The translations under genes and the position numbers were made by a program. Of a stretch of DNA of 42,174 nucleotides, positions 15,955 through 23,481 are shown piece by piece. Where the stretch lies: the NCBI RefSeq assembly GCF_021287135.1, contig NZ_JAJTBB010000023.1, positions 1 to 42,174 on the forward strand, in the 5' to 3' direction. The notes below the pieces were generated by a model. That model was given only the letters and a program-made list of their open reading frames with translations, was not told the origin of the DNA and searched no databases. The stretch is from Acidovorax sp. Its GTDB lineage: Bacteria; Pseudomonadota; Gammaproteobacteria; Burkholderiales; Burkholderiaceae_C. Position 1 is the first letter of the stretch. Each line of letters opens with the position of its first letter.

Positions 15955-17385
15955 TTACAGAAACCCCAGGTCGGTCGGGTAGTCCGGCCGGCCGGCGGCG
16001 GCGCCGAAGTGCCCGATGTTGGGCAGCACGCCGGCCATTTCGCCGTCGGCCACGCCGAACCACTTGGCCAGGGTGGCGGCGTACTGGTCCACCGAAGTGG
16101 ACGGCAGCAGCCGGCCCTGGCCCACGTGCCACTGGTCTTCCGGCGCGGCGGTGTTGCCCACGCTGACCGGCGGCGCACTGCCGTAGAAGGCCTTGCCCTT
16201 GACGGCGCCGCCCACCACGAAGTGGTGGCTGCCCCAGCCGTGGTCGGAGCCGTCGCCGTTGGAGCTGAGCGTGCGGCCGAAGTCCGACGCGGTGAAGGCC
16301 GTCACCTTGTCCGCCACGCCCAGTTCCACCGTGGCGCTGTAGAAGGCGGTCAGCGCGTCGCTCAGGCGCTGCAGCAGGCCCGGCTGCTGGGCAATCAGGT
16401 TGTCGTGCAGGTCGAACCCGCCCAGCGACACCATGAACACCTGGCGCTTGCTGCCCAGGCCGTTGCGCGCTCCGATGAGGCGGGCCACCATCTTGAGCTG
16501 GTCCGCCAGCGGGTTGTTGGCCGGGAAGGCGGTGGTCAGGGTGGTGCTGGCCAGTGCGCTGGTGATCTGCCCTTCGGACGCCACGGCCCGCGCGGTCACG
16601 CGGGTGTATTCGTTTTCCAGCAGGTGGCTGCTGGGCTGCTGGATCAGCGCCGTCAGGGCCCCCCGCACGGCGCTAGAGCCGTACACGTTGTTCTTCACCC
16701 CGTTGATCGCCACGGCGCCCGAGGGGCTCACCTGGTACTGCAGGGCCGAGTCGCCCGACAGGAACACCGCGTTGCCCGTGACGGAGATGCAGGTGAACAG
16801 CGAATTGCCGTTGGAGGACAGCGCCAGGTCGCCGATGTTGCCGCCCCAGCCCACGGTGGAGCCTTCGGGCGAGGACGATTGCCACACCGACTGCTGGTCG
16901 TTGTGCGAGAACAGCTTGGGCGGCAGCGGAAAGGCCTTGCGGTCGGGGCTGTTGTACTGCGCGCGCGTGAGCGGCACCACCAGCGGCCCCACGTTGAGCT
17001 GCACGGCGGCCTTGCCGCTGTTGAAGAGGCCGGCCATTCCCGTCATGGCCGGGTGCAGCGCGTACTGGCGGCCGTCGGGCAGGGGGGTGGCAGGCGTGAG
17101 CAGCGTGGGCGTGAGCGACGCCTTGGGCAGCGCGATGCTGCCGCGGATGGCGCTGTAGCGGCTCCAGCTGGCGTCGTCATAGGTGACCACGGTGTTGGCG
17201 TAGTCGTTGCCGCCGTAGAGGAACACGCAGACCAGGGCTTTGTAGTCGTCCGCGGCAAAGGCCGCGGCTTCGCCCATGGCGGCCAGGTTCAGGGCAAAGG
17301 GCAGGGCGGTGCCTGCCAGCCCCAGCTGCGCGGAGCGCCGCAGGAAGGCGCGGCGGGAATGGAGTTCGGGTTGAAGCAAGTGCAT
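15955..17385 (-). CDS. DUF1501 family Tat-exported protein
   Basis: A 476-residue protein with a twin-arginine signal: SRRAFLRRSAQLGLAG, then a hydrophobic stretch ending about residue 45. Family features are FLYGGNDYANTVV, the central FMVSLGGFDLHDN and the C-terminal TASDFGRTLSSNGDGSDHGWG, which look like alkaline-phosphatase/sulfatase superfamily positions. DUF1501 proteins are almost always encoded next to DUF1800 proteins, as here (48 bp apart, same strand, downstream position). The biochemical role is not established. ATG at 17385 has GAGAAG upstream. Tat export suggests it folds, and perhaps binds a metal, before export. Confidence 0.92.
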   Translation of the reverse strand: MHLLQPELHSRRAFLRRSAQLGLAGTALPFALNLAAMGEAAAFAADDYKALVCVFLYGGNDYANTVVTYDDASWSRYSAIRGSIALPKASLTPTLLTPATPLPDGRQYALHPAMTGMAGLFNSGKAAVQLNVGPLVVPLTRAQYNSPDRKAFPLPPKLFSHNDQQSVWQSSSPEGSTVGWGGNIGDLALSSNGNSLFTCISVTGNAVFLSGDSALQYQVSPSGAVAINGVKNNVYGSSAVRGALTALIQQPSSHLLENEYTRVTARAVASEGQITSALASTTLTTAFPANNPLADQLKMVARLIGARNGLGSKRQVFMVSLGGFDLHDNLIAQQPGLLQRLSDALTAFYSATVELGVADKVTAFTASDFGRTLSSNGDGSDHGWGSHHFVVGGAVKGKAFYGSAPPVSVGNTAAPEDQWHVGQGRLLPSTSVDQYAATLAKWFGVADGEMAGVLPNIGHFGAAAGRPDYPTDLGFL

Positions 17386-17433
17386 GGCGGGGCTTCTCGG
17401 GGGCGGTCGGGCCGGCGGGGCTGCCGGCCGGGT

Positions 17434-19317
17434 TCATTTCTGGACGAGGTACTCGGCGCTGGCCATGACCAGGAACACGGCGGCGGCCACCCGGTCGCGC
17501 TTGGCGTTGTCGGTGCTGGCCGCGGTGATGTTGATGGTCTTGAGCGCGTCGGCGATGAGCTTGACGGTGGCGGCCGAGAGCTGGCCGGCGCACATCAGCA
17601 GGTTGATGCGGGCCACCAGTGCGTCCGCATCGGCCACCAGGGCCAGCTCCTGCGTGTAGGCGGCCTTGATGTCGAAGCCGTTGTTGGGCGTGCTGGCGTT
17701 GTGGGGCACCTCGGGGCCGTTCACCCAGAGGCCGTTGCGGATGGCGCCCTGCATGAAGTTCAGGTAGCCGCCCACGCTGCTTTCGTTGACCAGCTGGAAT
17801 TCCGGCGCCACGGCGCCGGTGGCCGCCAGCGCGGTGGACGGCGGCACATAGCCGGGCCGGAAGAAGTTGAACACCGAGGGCGAGCGCAGCGGGCTCTGGC
17901 CCAGGCGCGATCCCGGGTCGCTGAGGTTGCCGATCTTCCAGGTGCCGAAGGTCGAGTTCAGCCCGAAGGTGCGGCCCCATTGCACGAAGCGCAGCATGGG
18001 CTCGCGCAGCTTGCCGAAGCCCGGCTGCGTGAGGCCCGCCGGCGAGCGGGCCTCATCGTCGAGCAGGATGGCGCGGATCACGGCCCGCAGGTCGCCGCGC
18101 ACGCCCGCGCCATTGTTGGCAAAGGCGGCCGACACCCGCGCCACGTAGCCGGGCGACGGGTTGCTGGTGACCAGGCGCTGGATGAGCTGCTTGCCGATGA
18201 ACGGCCCCACGTTGGGGTGGTTGAACAGTGTGTCCAGGGCCATGCGCAGCGCCTGCGCGCCCGGCGTGCCCGCCGGGATGGTGGTGCCCAGGAAGCTGGC
18301 AGCCAGCGCGGAGTGGCGCGACTCGGTCAGCGCCATGGGCAGCCGGGTGAACGTGGTGCTGGAGACGGTGCGGTTCGTGCCCGGCACGGTGGTGGGCGTG
18401 TTCTGCGACTGGTCGTAGTCGTAGCCGGTGAACACCCGCGCGAGGTTGGTCACGTCGCTCTGGCTGTAGCTGTCGATGGGCTTGCCCGCCCCGTCGCGCT
18501 GGGGCGTGCCGTCGGGGTTGAGCAGCACCAGCCCGATGGACATGAGCTGCATGATCTCCCGCGCGTAGTTCTCGTCGGGCTGGCGCCCGGTGGCGGGGTT
18601 TTCCTTCTGGTTGCCGCGGGTGTTCAGGTAGAACCCCATGGCCGCGTTCAGCGTCACGTCCTGCAGCAGGCTGCGGTAGTTGCCGAAGGCCTGGAACACG
18701 AGCTGGTCCCAGTACCAGGCGATGGCGTGGCTGCGCCAGTTGAAGTCCAGCCCCGAGAGCGACACCACGCAGATCTCCGACAGCGCCAGCGCCACCCGCT
18801 TGCGCAGGCCGTCCGGCGACTGCAGCAGCTGGTGCCAGATCATGTAGTCGCCGGGATAGCTGTTGTCGTAGAACCCGGTGTCCTTGTTGACGTCGGCATA
18901 GCCCCGCTCGTTGAGCCACTGCCATCCGCTCTGGGACAGGGGCGCATTGAACTGGGCTTCCAGCCAATCGGCATACGTGGTGGAGCGCAGTGCCGCAATC
19001 TCGGCGGGCGTGGCGGAGAACTGCGCCTGCAGCAGGAAGCGGGCGGCCTCCTGGTCCGTCTGCGGGGCGGGGTAGGTGCCCACCGCGCCCGCCTGCGGAA
19101 CCCCGGTGCCCAGGCCGGTGGAAGGTCCGTCGCCGCCCCCGCCGCCGCAGGCGGCCAGCGAGACGGCGGCGGCCACCCCGGCGGCCACCGGGCGCAGGAC
19201 GGCCGGGGCCGGGTGCACGGTCCCCGCCCGGGGCTGGGGTAGGGAAGAAGAAGCAGGGGCGGGGGACTCCGCGGCTGCCGCAGGCGCGGCGAGCGGTTCC
19301 TCGTGGGTAGTTTGCAT
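17434..19317 (-). CDS. DUF1800 family exported lipoprotein
   Basis: A 627-residue protein of the DUF1800 family. Recognisable blocks are GDYMIWHQLLQSPDGLRKR, DENYAREIMQL and SPSVFNFFRPGY. The export signal is unusual: about 40 residues of Pro/Ala-rich sequence come before a hydrophobic segment and a lipobox-like SLAAC with C57, followed by a glycine run. It could be a lipoprotein with a long n-region, or the true start may lie nearer the hydrophobic stretch. ATG at 19317 was chosen because the following sequence is continuous; no strong ribosome site precedes it. It is the upstream partner of the DUF1501 gene and probably in the same operon. Function unknown. Confidence 0.9.
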   Translation of the reverse strand: MQTTHEEPLAAPAAAAESPAPASSSLPQPRAGTVHPAPAVLRPVAAGVAAAVSLAACGGGGGDGPSTGLGTGVPQAGAVGTYPAPQTDQEAARFLLQAQFSATPAEIAALRSTTYADWLEAQFNAPLSQSGWQWLNERGYADVNKDTGFYDNSYPGDYMIWHQLLQSPDGLRKRVALALSEICVVSLSGLDFNWRSHAIAWYWDQLVFQAFGNYRSLLQDVTLNAAMGFYLNTRGNQKENPATGRQPDENYAREIMQLMSIGLVLLNPDGTPQRDGAGKPIDSYSQSDVTNLARVFTGYDYDQSQNTPTTVPGTNRTVSSTTFTRLPMALTESRHSALAASFLGTTIPAGTPGAQALRMALDTLFNHPNVGPFIGKQLIQRLVTSNPSPGYVARVSAAFANNGAGVRGDLRAVIRAILLDDEARSPAGLTQPGFGKLREPMLRFVQWGRTFGLNSTFGTWKIGNLSDPGSRLGQSPLRSPSVFNFFRPGYVPPSTALAATGAVAPEFQLVNESSVGGYLNFMQGAIRNGLWVNGPEVPHNASTPNNGFDIKAAYTQELALVADADALVARINLLMCAGQLSAATVKLIADALKTINITAASTDNAKRDRVAAAVFLVMASAEYLVQK

Positions 19318-19670
19318 GGCTCGTGGGAATCGAAAAAAGGCGCCGTCGGGGGGCGCGTTTCGCACTTCACCACAGCGAATTCCCCTACGGATGCACAAAC
19401 GTTACCAAATGAAACGCTTCTCTCGAAGAGGGCAGGTGTAACGCTGGCGGGATGATGGGGAATTGCAACATTTTGTGGACTGGGCCGGGCGGTCGAGGGG
19501 CGCCCCGGTCTGTCTGGCACGCACCGTAGGCTTGTGCTGACGCACGCAACGCAGGCCGGACTACGGGCCGCGCCGCCCGCCTTTTCTAGAGTTCATCCCA
19601 TCGCATCACGCACCTGTTCCACGCATTCCGGGTGGATGGCTGACGCGAAATCTTTTCGAGGATGCACGCC
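19318..19670. other. Divergent intergenic region, DUF1800 / csbD-like
   Basis: A 353-bp gap between divergent genes. An AT-richer patch around 19375-19470 contains ACGTTACCAAATGAAACG and is the likely place for the DUF1800 promoter, but I find no -35/-10 pair I trust. On the csbD side TTTTCTAGAGTT (about 19581-19592) could hold a -10. No repeat copy, hairpin terminator or small gene was recognised. Confidence 0.5.
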
Positions 19671-19889
19671 ATGAATGAAGACACCGTCCAAGGCAACTGG
19701 AAGCAGTTCAAAGGAAAAATGGTCGAGCAGTGGGGCAAGCTCACCAACGACGACCTTGATGTCATCGACGGCAAGCGCGAACAGTTCCTGGGCAAGCTGC
19801 AAGAGCGCCAGGGCATTGCGCGCGACGAAGCGGAAAAGCAGCTCCGCGACTGGCAGGCCCGCCACCCCGACTTCCGTTTCAACGACTGA
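19671..19889 (+). CDS. CsbD-like stress protein
   Basis: A 72-residue hydrophilic protein of the CsbD/YjbJ family. It opens with NEDTVQGNWKQFKGKMVEQWG, then the family pattern KLTNDDLDVIDGKREQFLGKLQ, and ends in a charged tail. CsbD proteins accumulate under general stress; their mechanism is unknown. Two starts are possible: 19662 and 19671. The GAGG at 19656-19659 is only 2 nt from the first ATG but 11 nt from the second, and family members begin at the second, so 19671 was chosen. It lies 83 bp upstream of the cysteine-repeat protein gene. Confidence 0.88.
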   Translation: MNEDTVQGNWKQFKGKMVEQWGKLTNDDLDVIDGKREQFLGKLQERQGIARDEAEKQLRDWQARHPDFRFND

Positions 19890-19972
19890 GACGTGGCCCC
19901 GCCGGGCGCCGCGACCCCGCCGCCCGGCCGGACCCTGATGGATTCCCAATTTCGTTCACCGAGGAGAACACC

Positions 19973-20554
19973 ATGCAATTCACACGCACCCTGATGGCTT
20001 CTGTCGTCGCCGGCCTGCTGGCCACCTCTGCACTGGCCATGACCGACGCCGACTACAAGGCGGGCAAGGACCGCATTTCCGCTGACTACAAGGCCGCCAA
20101 GCAAAAGTGCGATGGCCTGAAGGACAACGCCAAGGACGTCTGCATGAAGGAGGCCAAGGGCGCCGAAGACGTGGCCAAGGCCGAGCTGGACGCCCAGCAC
20201 AAGCCCAGCGCCAAGGCCACCCGCAAGGTGGCAGACGCCAAGGCCGATGCCGCCTATGACGTGGCCAAGGAAAAGTGCGACGACCTCAAGGGCAATGACA
20301 AGGACGTCTGCGTGAAGGACGCCAAGGCCGCCCGCGTGAAGGCCAAGGAAGACGCCAAGGTGGCCGAGGCCCAGGCCAAGCCCGCCGACAGCGCCGCCGC
20401 CAAGAACGCCGATGTGGCAGAGGCCCGCAAGGACGCCAATGCCGAGAAGAACGACGCCGCCTACAAGGCCGCCAAGGAGCGCTGCGACGCCATGTCGGGC
20501 GACGCCAAGTCCAAGTGCGTGGACGACATGAAGCGCATGTACGGCAAGAGCTGA
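19973..20554 (+). CDS. Secreted Lys/Ala-rich protein with three C-x10-C repeats
   Basis: A 193-residue exported protein. A Sec signal peptide ends ALA at residue 22. The mature part is about half Ala, Lys and Asp and is probably a long helix. Three repeats each carry a cysteine pair with exactly ten residues between: C46/C57, C102/C113 and C171/C182, each preceded by AxYK/DVAK and containing a KDVC or KSKC end. Such proteins are sometimes annotated as TolA-like because of composition, but no TolA domain is visible. Periplasmic disulphides or metal binding are possible. ATG at 19973 has GAGGAGAAC upstream, and a strong terminator follows the stop. Confidence 0.85.
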   Translation: MQFTRTLMASVVAGLLATSALAMTDADYKAGKDRISADYKAAKQKCDGLKDNAKDVCMKEAKGAEDVAKAELDAQHKPSAKATRKVADAKADAAYDVAKEKCDDLKGNDKDVCVKDAKAARVKAKEDAKVAEAQAKPADSAAAKNADVAEARKDANAEKNDAAYKAAKERCDAMSGDAKSKCVDDMKRMYGKS

Positions 20555-20576
20555 TCCCCGGCTCCCTGAAAACGCC

Positions 20577-20602
20577 AGCCCCGCCCCGAGCGGGGCTTTT
20601 TT
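20577..20602 (+). terminator. Rho-independent terminator
   Basis: GCCCCGC (20578-20584) and GCGGGGC (20590-20596) form a perfect 7-bp stem with loop CCCGA, extended by an A-T pair and followed by six T. It ends the transcript of the cysteine-repeat protein and separates it from the FNR-controlled hemerythrin promoter. Confidence 0.93.
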
Positions 20603-20636
20603 GTGCCCGCCCCTGGAGGCGCCGCCGCGGCGGGAG

Positions 20637-20678
20637 CTGACCTGGGTCAAAACGCCCGGGCGGCGTCCGCCCTAAGCT
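20637..20678 (+). promoter_or_regulatory. FNR/ANR-type class II promoter of the hemerythrin gene
   Basis: CTGAC-CTGG-GTCAA at 20637-20650 matches the FNR/ANR pattern TTGAC-N4-GTCAA with one change. A -10-like TAAGCT lies at 20673-20678. A start near 20685 would place the FNR site at -41.5, the exact class II activation distance. The core is also a perfect inverted repeat, TGACC-TG-GGTCA. Confidence 0.65.
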
Positions 20679-20717
20679 CGCCCCCTGTTTTTGTCTCGCT
20701 GTCGCGAAGGGATGCCC

Positions 20718-21236
20718 ATGGCTCAACTCGAATGGTCGGATGCACTGGCCCTGGACCTGCCGGTGATGGATGACATCCACCAGGAATTCGTGGGCCTGCT
20801 GGCCGCGGTGGACCGTGCCGATGACGCCGCCCTGCTGCCCGCCTGGCGCGCCCTGGTGGACCACACGGACCACCACTTCGCGCAGGAGGATGCCTGGATG
20901 GCATCCACCCGCTTTGCCTCGGGCAACTGCCACAGCATGCAGCACAAGGTGGTGCTGCAGGTGATGCGCGAAGGCACGGCCCGCGCCGAGCAGGGCGACC
21001 TGAAGCCGCTGCGCATCATGGCCAGCGAGTTGGCCCTGTGGTTCCCCCAGCACGCCCAGAGCATGGACGCCGCCCTCGCCCTGCATGTGCGCCGCGTGGG
21101 GTTTGATCCCGCCACCGGCATCGTGCATGCGCCCGACGCGCTGCCCGGCGAGCTGATCCACGGCTGCGGCGGCGCCAGCTGCTCCGACGAGGACCGCCCC
21201 GCCAGCGTGGCCCGCGAGGAAGCCGCGGCGGCCTGA
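20718..21236 (+). CDS. Bacteriohemerythrin
   Basis: A 172-residue cytoplasmic oxygen-binding protein with a di-iron centre in a four-helix bundle. The expected ligands are visible: H21 in DDIHQEF, H53 and E57 in HHFAQE, H72 and H76 in HSMQH, and H112 with D117 in HAQSMD. After the bundle there is a 45-residue extension with C-x-x-x-x-C (HGCGGASCSDED), unusual for the family. ATG at 20718 was chosen because AAGG ends 7 nt upstream; 20712 would be too close. The gene is alone between two terminators. The FNR-type promoter suggests induction at low oxygen, consistent with oxygen storage, sensing or delivery. Confidence 0.92.
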   Translation: MAQLEWSDALALDLPVMDDIHQEFVGLLAAVDRADDAALLPAWRALVDHTDHHFAQEDAWMASTRFASGNCHSMQHKVVLQVMREGTARAEQGDLKPLRIMASELALWFPQHAQSMDAALALHVRRVGFDPATGIVHAPDALPGELIHGCGGASCSDEDRPASVAREEAAAA

Positions 21237-21294
21237 GCTGGCCCGCGCGGCCGGGGCACTGCCACCGGCTTGCCTGCCGGGGCAGCATTCCGGA

Positions 21295-21360
21295 TTTGCT
21301 AGATTATTGATAGCGCCCTGCGCTTGCTCAGCAAGCGCAGGGCGCTATTTTTACCTGATT
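21295..21360 (+). repeat. Palindromic repeat family 1, copy E, working as a terminator
   Basis: This copy has become an almost perfect palindrome. TAGCGCCCTGCGCTTGCT (21311-21328) and its exact complement (21330-21347) are separated by a single C, and TTTTT follows at 21348-21352. That is an 18-bp stem with a U-tract, placed 75 bp after the hemerythrin stop codon, so it very probably terminates that gene. The outer blocks TTGCTAGAT and ACCTGATT still match the family. Confidence 0.85.
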
Positions 21361-21393
21361 AGCAACCTACCTCAGACGCTTCGTCTTCCCCAC

Positions 21394-21467
21394 CCGTCCG
21401 GGCTGAGCCTGTCGAAGCCTTGCACGCGCGCTGCAAGCCCTGGCTTCGACGGGCTCAGCCCGAACGG
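21394..21467. repeat. REP-like inverted repeat (GGCTTCGACGGGCTCAGCCC type)
   Basis: A 26-bp left arm (21394-21419, containing CGGGCTGAGCCTGTCGAAGCC) pairs with a right arm (21442-21467, containing GGCTTCGACGGGCTCAGCCCG) with two mismatched positions. Between them lies a small nested hairpin, TTGCA...TGCAA. This GACAAGCTCAGCCC-type unit is, from memory, widespread in betaproteobacterial intergenic DNA. A single half-unit occurs at 23427-23452. It probably terminates or insulates the convergent hemerythrin and creD transcripts. Confidence 0.8.
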
Positions 21468-21528
21468 ATGGAGTGGTATCTGACACAAGTAACTAATCAG
21501 GTATTTTTATGGCCGTTGTCTGTGGCCG

Positions 21529-21852
21529 TCAGTCGCCCAGCGGGCGGCGCGGCAGCAGCAGGGCCGCCATGCGCCAGCACAGGTCGCGCAGCGCACGGCG
21601 CAGGGCGGGGGAGTCGGGGCCGGGCTCGGCGTGCGGATCACAGGGGCGGAATGCCGCGTCCAGCACCTGCTGCTTGGCGCCCCGCAGCGCGCCCCGGTCG
21701 CGCCGCTGCAGGGCGGCCGCCAGCTGGTCGCGGTAGCGTTGCACCCGCGCGGCTTCCGCGGCCGTCAGGCCTGCCGTGGACGGCTGCGGGGCGGGGCCGG
21801 CGAGGTGCCGGGCCCAGGCCTGCGGCCCCAGGGATGGCGCCTCGGCGCTCAT
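21529..21852 (-). CDS. Small hypothetical protein, last gene of the cre operon
   Basis: A 107-residue cytoplasmic protein I do not recognise. Its start overlaps the creD stop by 4 bp (ATGA), which fixes the start and shows coupling. The sequence is Ala/Arg/Leu-rich, with an amphipathic helix around AARVQRYRDQLAAALQRRDR and a second around ALRRALRDLCWRMAALLL. There is one cysteine pair, C71 and C92. The wide open frame upstream in the same phase is the shadow of creD. Its role may be accessory to CreD, but this rests only on position. Confidence 0.7.
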   Translation of the reverse strand: MSAEAPSLGPQAWARHLAGPAPQPSTAGLTAAEAARVQRYRDQLAAALQRRDRGALRGAKQQVLDAAFRPCDPHAEPGPDSPALRRALRDLCWRMAALLLPRRPLGD

Positions 21853-23288
21853 GCGGCCTCCGGGCGGGGCGTGGTGGGCGGCGCGGGGCGGCGGGGCGTG
21901 CCCGCCGGGGACGACAAGCTGTACCAGTTCACCTTGCGCGTGAGCACCATCACCGCGGCCAGCACCAGGAAGAGCGCGATGGAGCCCACCACCAGCGCCG
22001 TCTGTTCCAGCTGCAGCAGCAGGTACAGCAGGCCGTACAGCACCGCGATGCCCGCGCCCAGCGGAATGCCGCGCGCCAGGCCGCCCAGCATGTGGCTGGC
22101 GTAATAGCCCAGCAGCAGCACGCAGGCGCCCGCTGCCACGGCATACGACACGCCAAATGGCAGGTGTTCCGACAGGCTCACCAGCAGCAGGAAGAAGCTG
22201 CACAGCGCGCTGCCCACCAGCAGGTACTGCACGGGGTGCACGCGCAGTTTCTTCATCAACTCGAACAAGCCCACGGCCACGAAGGTGAGGGCGATGAACA
22301 GCACGCCGTACTTGGTGGCCCGGTCGCTGAGCGAATACGGGTTCACCGGGTCCACAAACGCCACGCTGAAGCTGTCGGCACAGGTGCTGCCTTGCGAGGC
22401 GCTGCCCGTGCCGTATTCGGGGCTTCGCGGATCGTTGTCCAGCCCGCCCGCGCACACGGGCTTGCCCTCGGCAATGTCGGCCTGCGCCGTGGTGGCCAGC
22501 GACGACAGGCGCCAGGTGGCCGCAAAGCCGGTCTTCTTGACCTCGCGCTCGGACGGCAAAAAGCGCCCCGCAAACGACGGGTGGGGCCAGCCGCTGGTCA
22601 TCAGCACCTCGGTGTTGCCGCCCAGCGGCACGATGGCCAGGCGCTCGGTGCCCACCAGCTCCAGGTCCAGCGTGGCGGCCAGCCCCTCGGCCTTGCCGCG
22701 CACCGACTCGGGCAGCACGGCGTGCAGGCCCCGGCTGTAGGCGGGGTGGAAGGTGCCGGGCTTGAGTGCCAGCGCCTGGTGGTCCAGTGTGAACTGCGCG
22801 GTGCGGATGCCGCGTGCGTCGCCCACGGCCATCATCACGATGGGGGCGCCGCAGTGCATGCGCGAGTTCTTCATGGTGCTTTGCGGCACCAGCCCGGCCA
22901 TCGAGCCCCACTGCGCCGCCACCTGGGCCTTCAGGGTGTAGGTATTCACCTTGTGCAGGCCGCGGGCGCGCTCCTCCATGGCGGCGCCGGTGCTGATCTT
23001 GAGCTGCTCGGGCATGGCCGTCAGGCGGAACTCGCGGCGGCGCTCCACCATGCGGCGCTCGTCGCCCTTGCCGGTTTCCTCGTCCCAGCTTTCCACGCAG
23101 GCGCTGTGGATCAGCGGGCCCATCAGGGTCTGCGGGCCGGCCAGGCTGTCGGCCACGCTCTGGGCCGTGAGGCTGCGGTAGCGCTGCCGGTCGCGCACCA
23201 CGCCCTCGATCATCGACAGGCCGATCATCAGCAGCACGACGACCGCGCCCAGCGCGGCCAGTTTGGTGAACAGGGGGTGTTTGAACAA
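21849..23288 (-). CDS. creD: CreD inner-membrane protein
   Basis: A 479-residue membrane protein, the classical target of the CreBC two-component system. It has an N-terminal helix, a large periplasmic domain (about residues 40-300) and four to six C-terminal helices; the block VNPYSLSDRATKYGVLFIALTF is a CreD signature, followed by EHLPFGVSYAVAAGACVLLLGYY. I chose TTG at 23288 as start: GGAGG lies at the right distance and the protein then begins MFKHPLFTKL, as CreD proteins do. Upstream ATGs lack a ribosome site. Two cre-tag-like direct repeats precede it. Its overexpression alters envelope sensitivity in other bacteria; the molecular role is unknown. Confidence 0.92.
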   Translation of the reverse strand: MFKHPLFTKLAALGAVVVLLMIGLSMIEGVVRDRQRYRSLTAQSVADSLAGPQTLMGPLIHSACVESWDEETGKGDERRMVERRREFRLTAMPEQLKISTGAAMEERARGLHKVNTYTLKAQVAAQWGSMAGLVPQSTMKNSRMHCGAPIVMMAVGDARGIRTAQFTLDHQALALKPGTFHPAYSRGLHAVLPESVRGKAEGLAATLDLELVGTERLAIVPLGGNTEVLMTSGWPHPSFAGRFLPSEREVKKTGFAATWRLSSLATTAQADIAEGKPVCAGGLDNDPRSPEYGTGSASQGSTCADSFSVAFVDPVNPYSLSDRATKYGVLFIALTFVAVGLFELMKKLRVHPVQYLLVGSALCSFFLLLVSLSEHLPFGVSYAVAAGACVLLLGYYASHMLGGLARGIPLGAGIAVLYGLLYLLLQLEQTALVVGSIALFLVLAAVMVLTRKVNWYSLSSPAGTPRRPAPPTTPRPEAA

Positions 23289-23335
23289 GAGATCCTCCAC
23301 AAGTGCATGTTGTGGAGCGAGTGTTGGCGCCGGGT

Positions 23336-23371
23336 GTGAGGGGGCGATGAAGTTTGTGAGGCGAGGGTGAA
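23336..23371 (-). promoter_or_regulatory. Tandem cre-tag-like CreB sites
   Basis: Read on the minus strand, TTCAC-N6-CTCAC (23371-23356) is followed by TTCAT-N6-CTCAC (23351-23336). The known CreB target is TTCAC-N6-TTCAC. The first copy has one mismatch and the second two. The copies are 20 bp apart, two helical turns, and end about 47 bp before the creD start codon. Confidence 0.65.
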
Positions 23372-23426
23372 GTGGCGCAGGTCCCTTCAGCCAGGCTCGG
23401 GCCAGGCTTTTCCGGGCGCCGCGCAA

Positions 23427-23452
23427 GGCTTTGACAAGCTCAGCCCGGGCGG
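23427..23452 (+). repeat. Half copy of the REP-like unit
   Basis: GGCTTTGACAAGCTCAGCCC followed by GGGCGG. It matches one arm of the inverted repeat at 21394-21467 with a few changes. It lies between creC and creD without a partner arm. Confidence 0.7.
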
Positions 23453-23481
23453 TTGTTGGTGCTTAAGGGCGGCCGTTCCGT

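Noticed and set aside
15583-19242. A very long antisense open frame (over 1200 codons) opposite DUF1501/DUF1800
   Set aside because: The opposite strand encodes two full-length recognisable proteins. The antisense product is Arg/Gly/His/Val-rich without domains, as expected for shadow frames in high-GC DNA.
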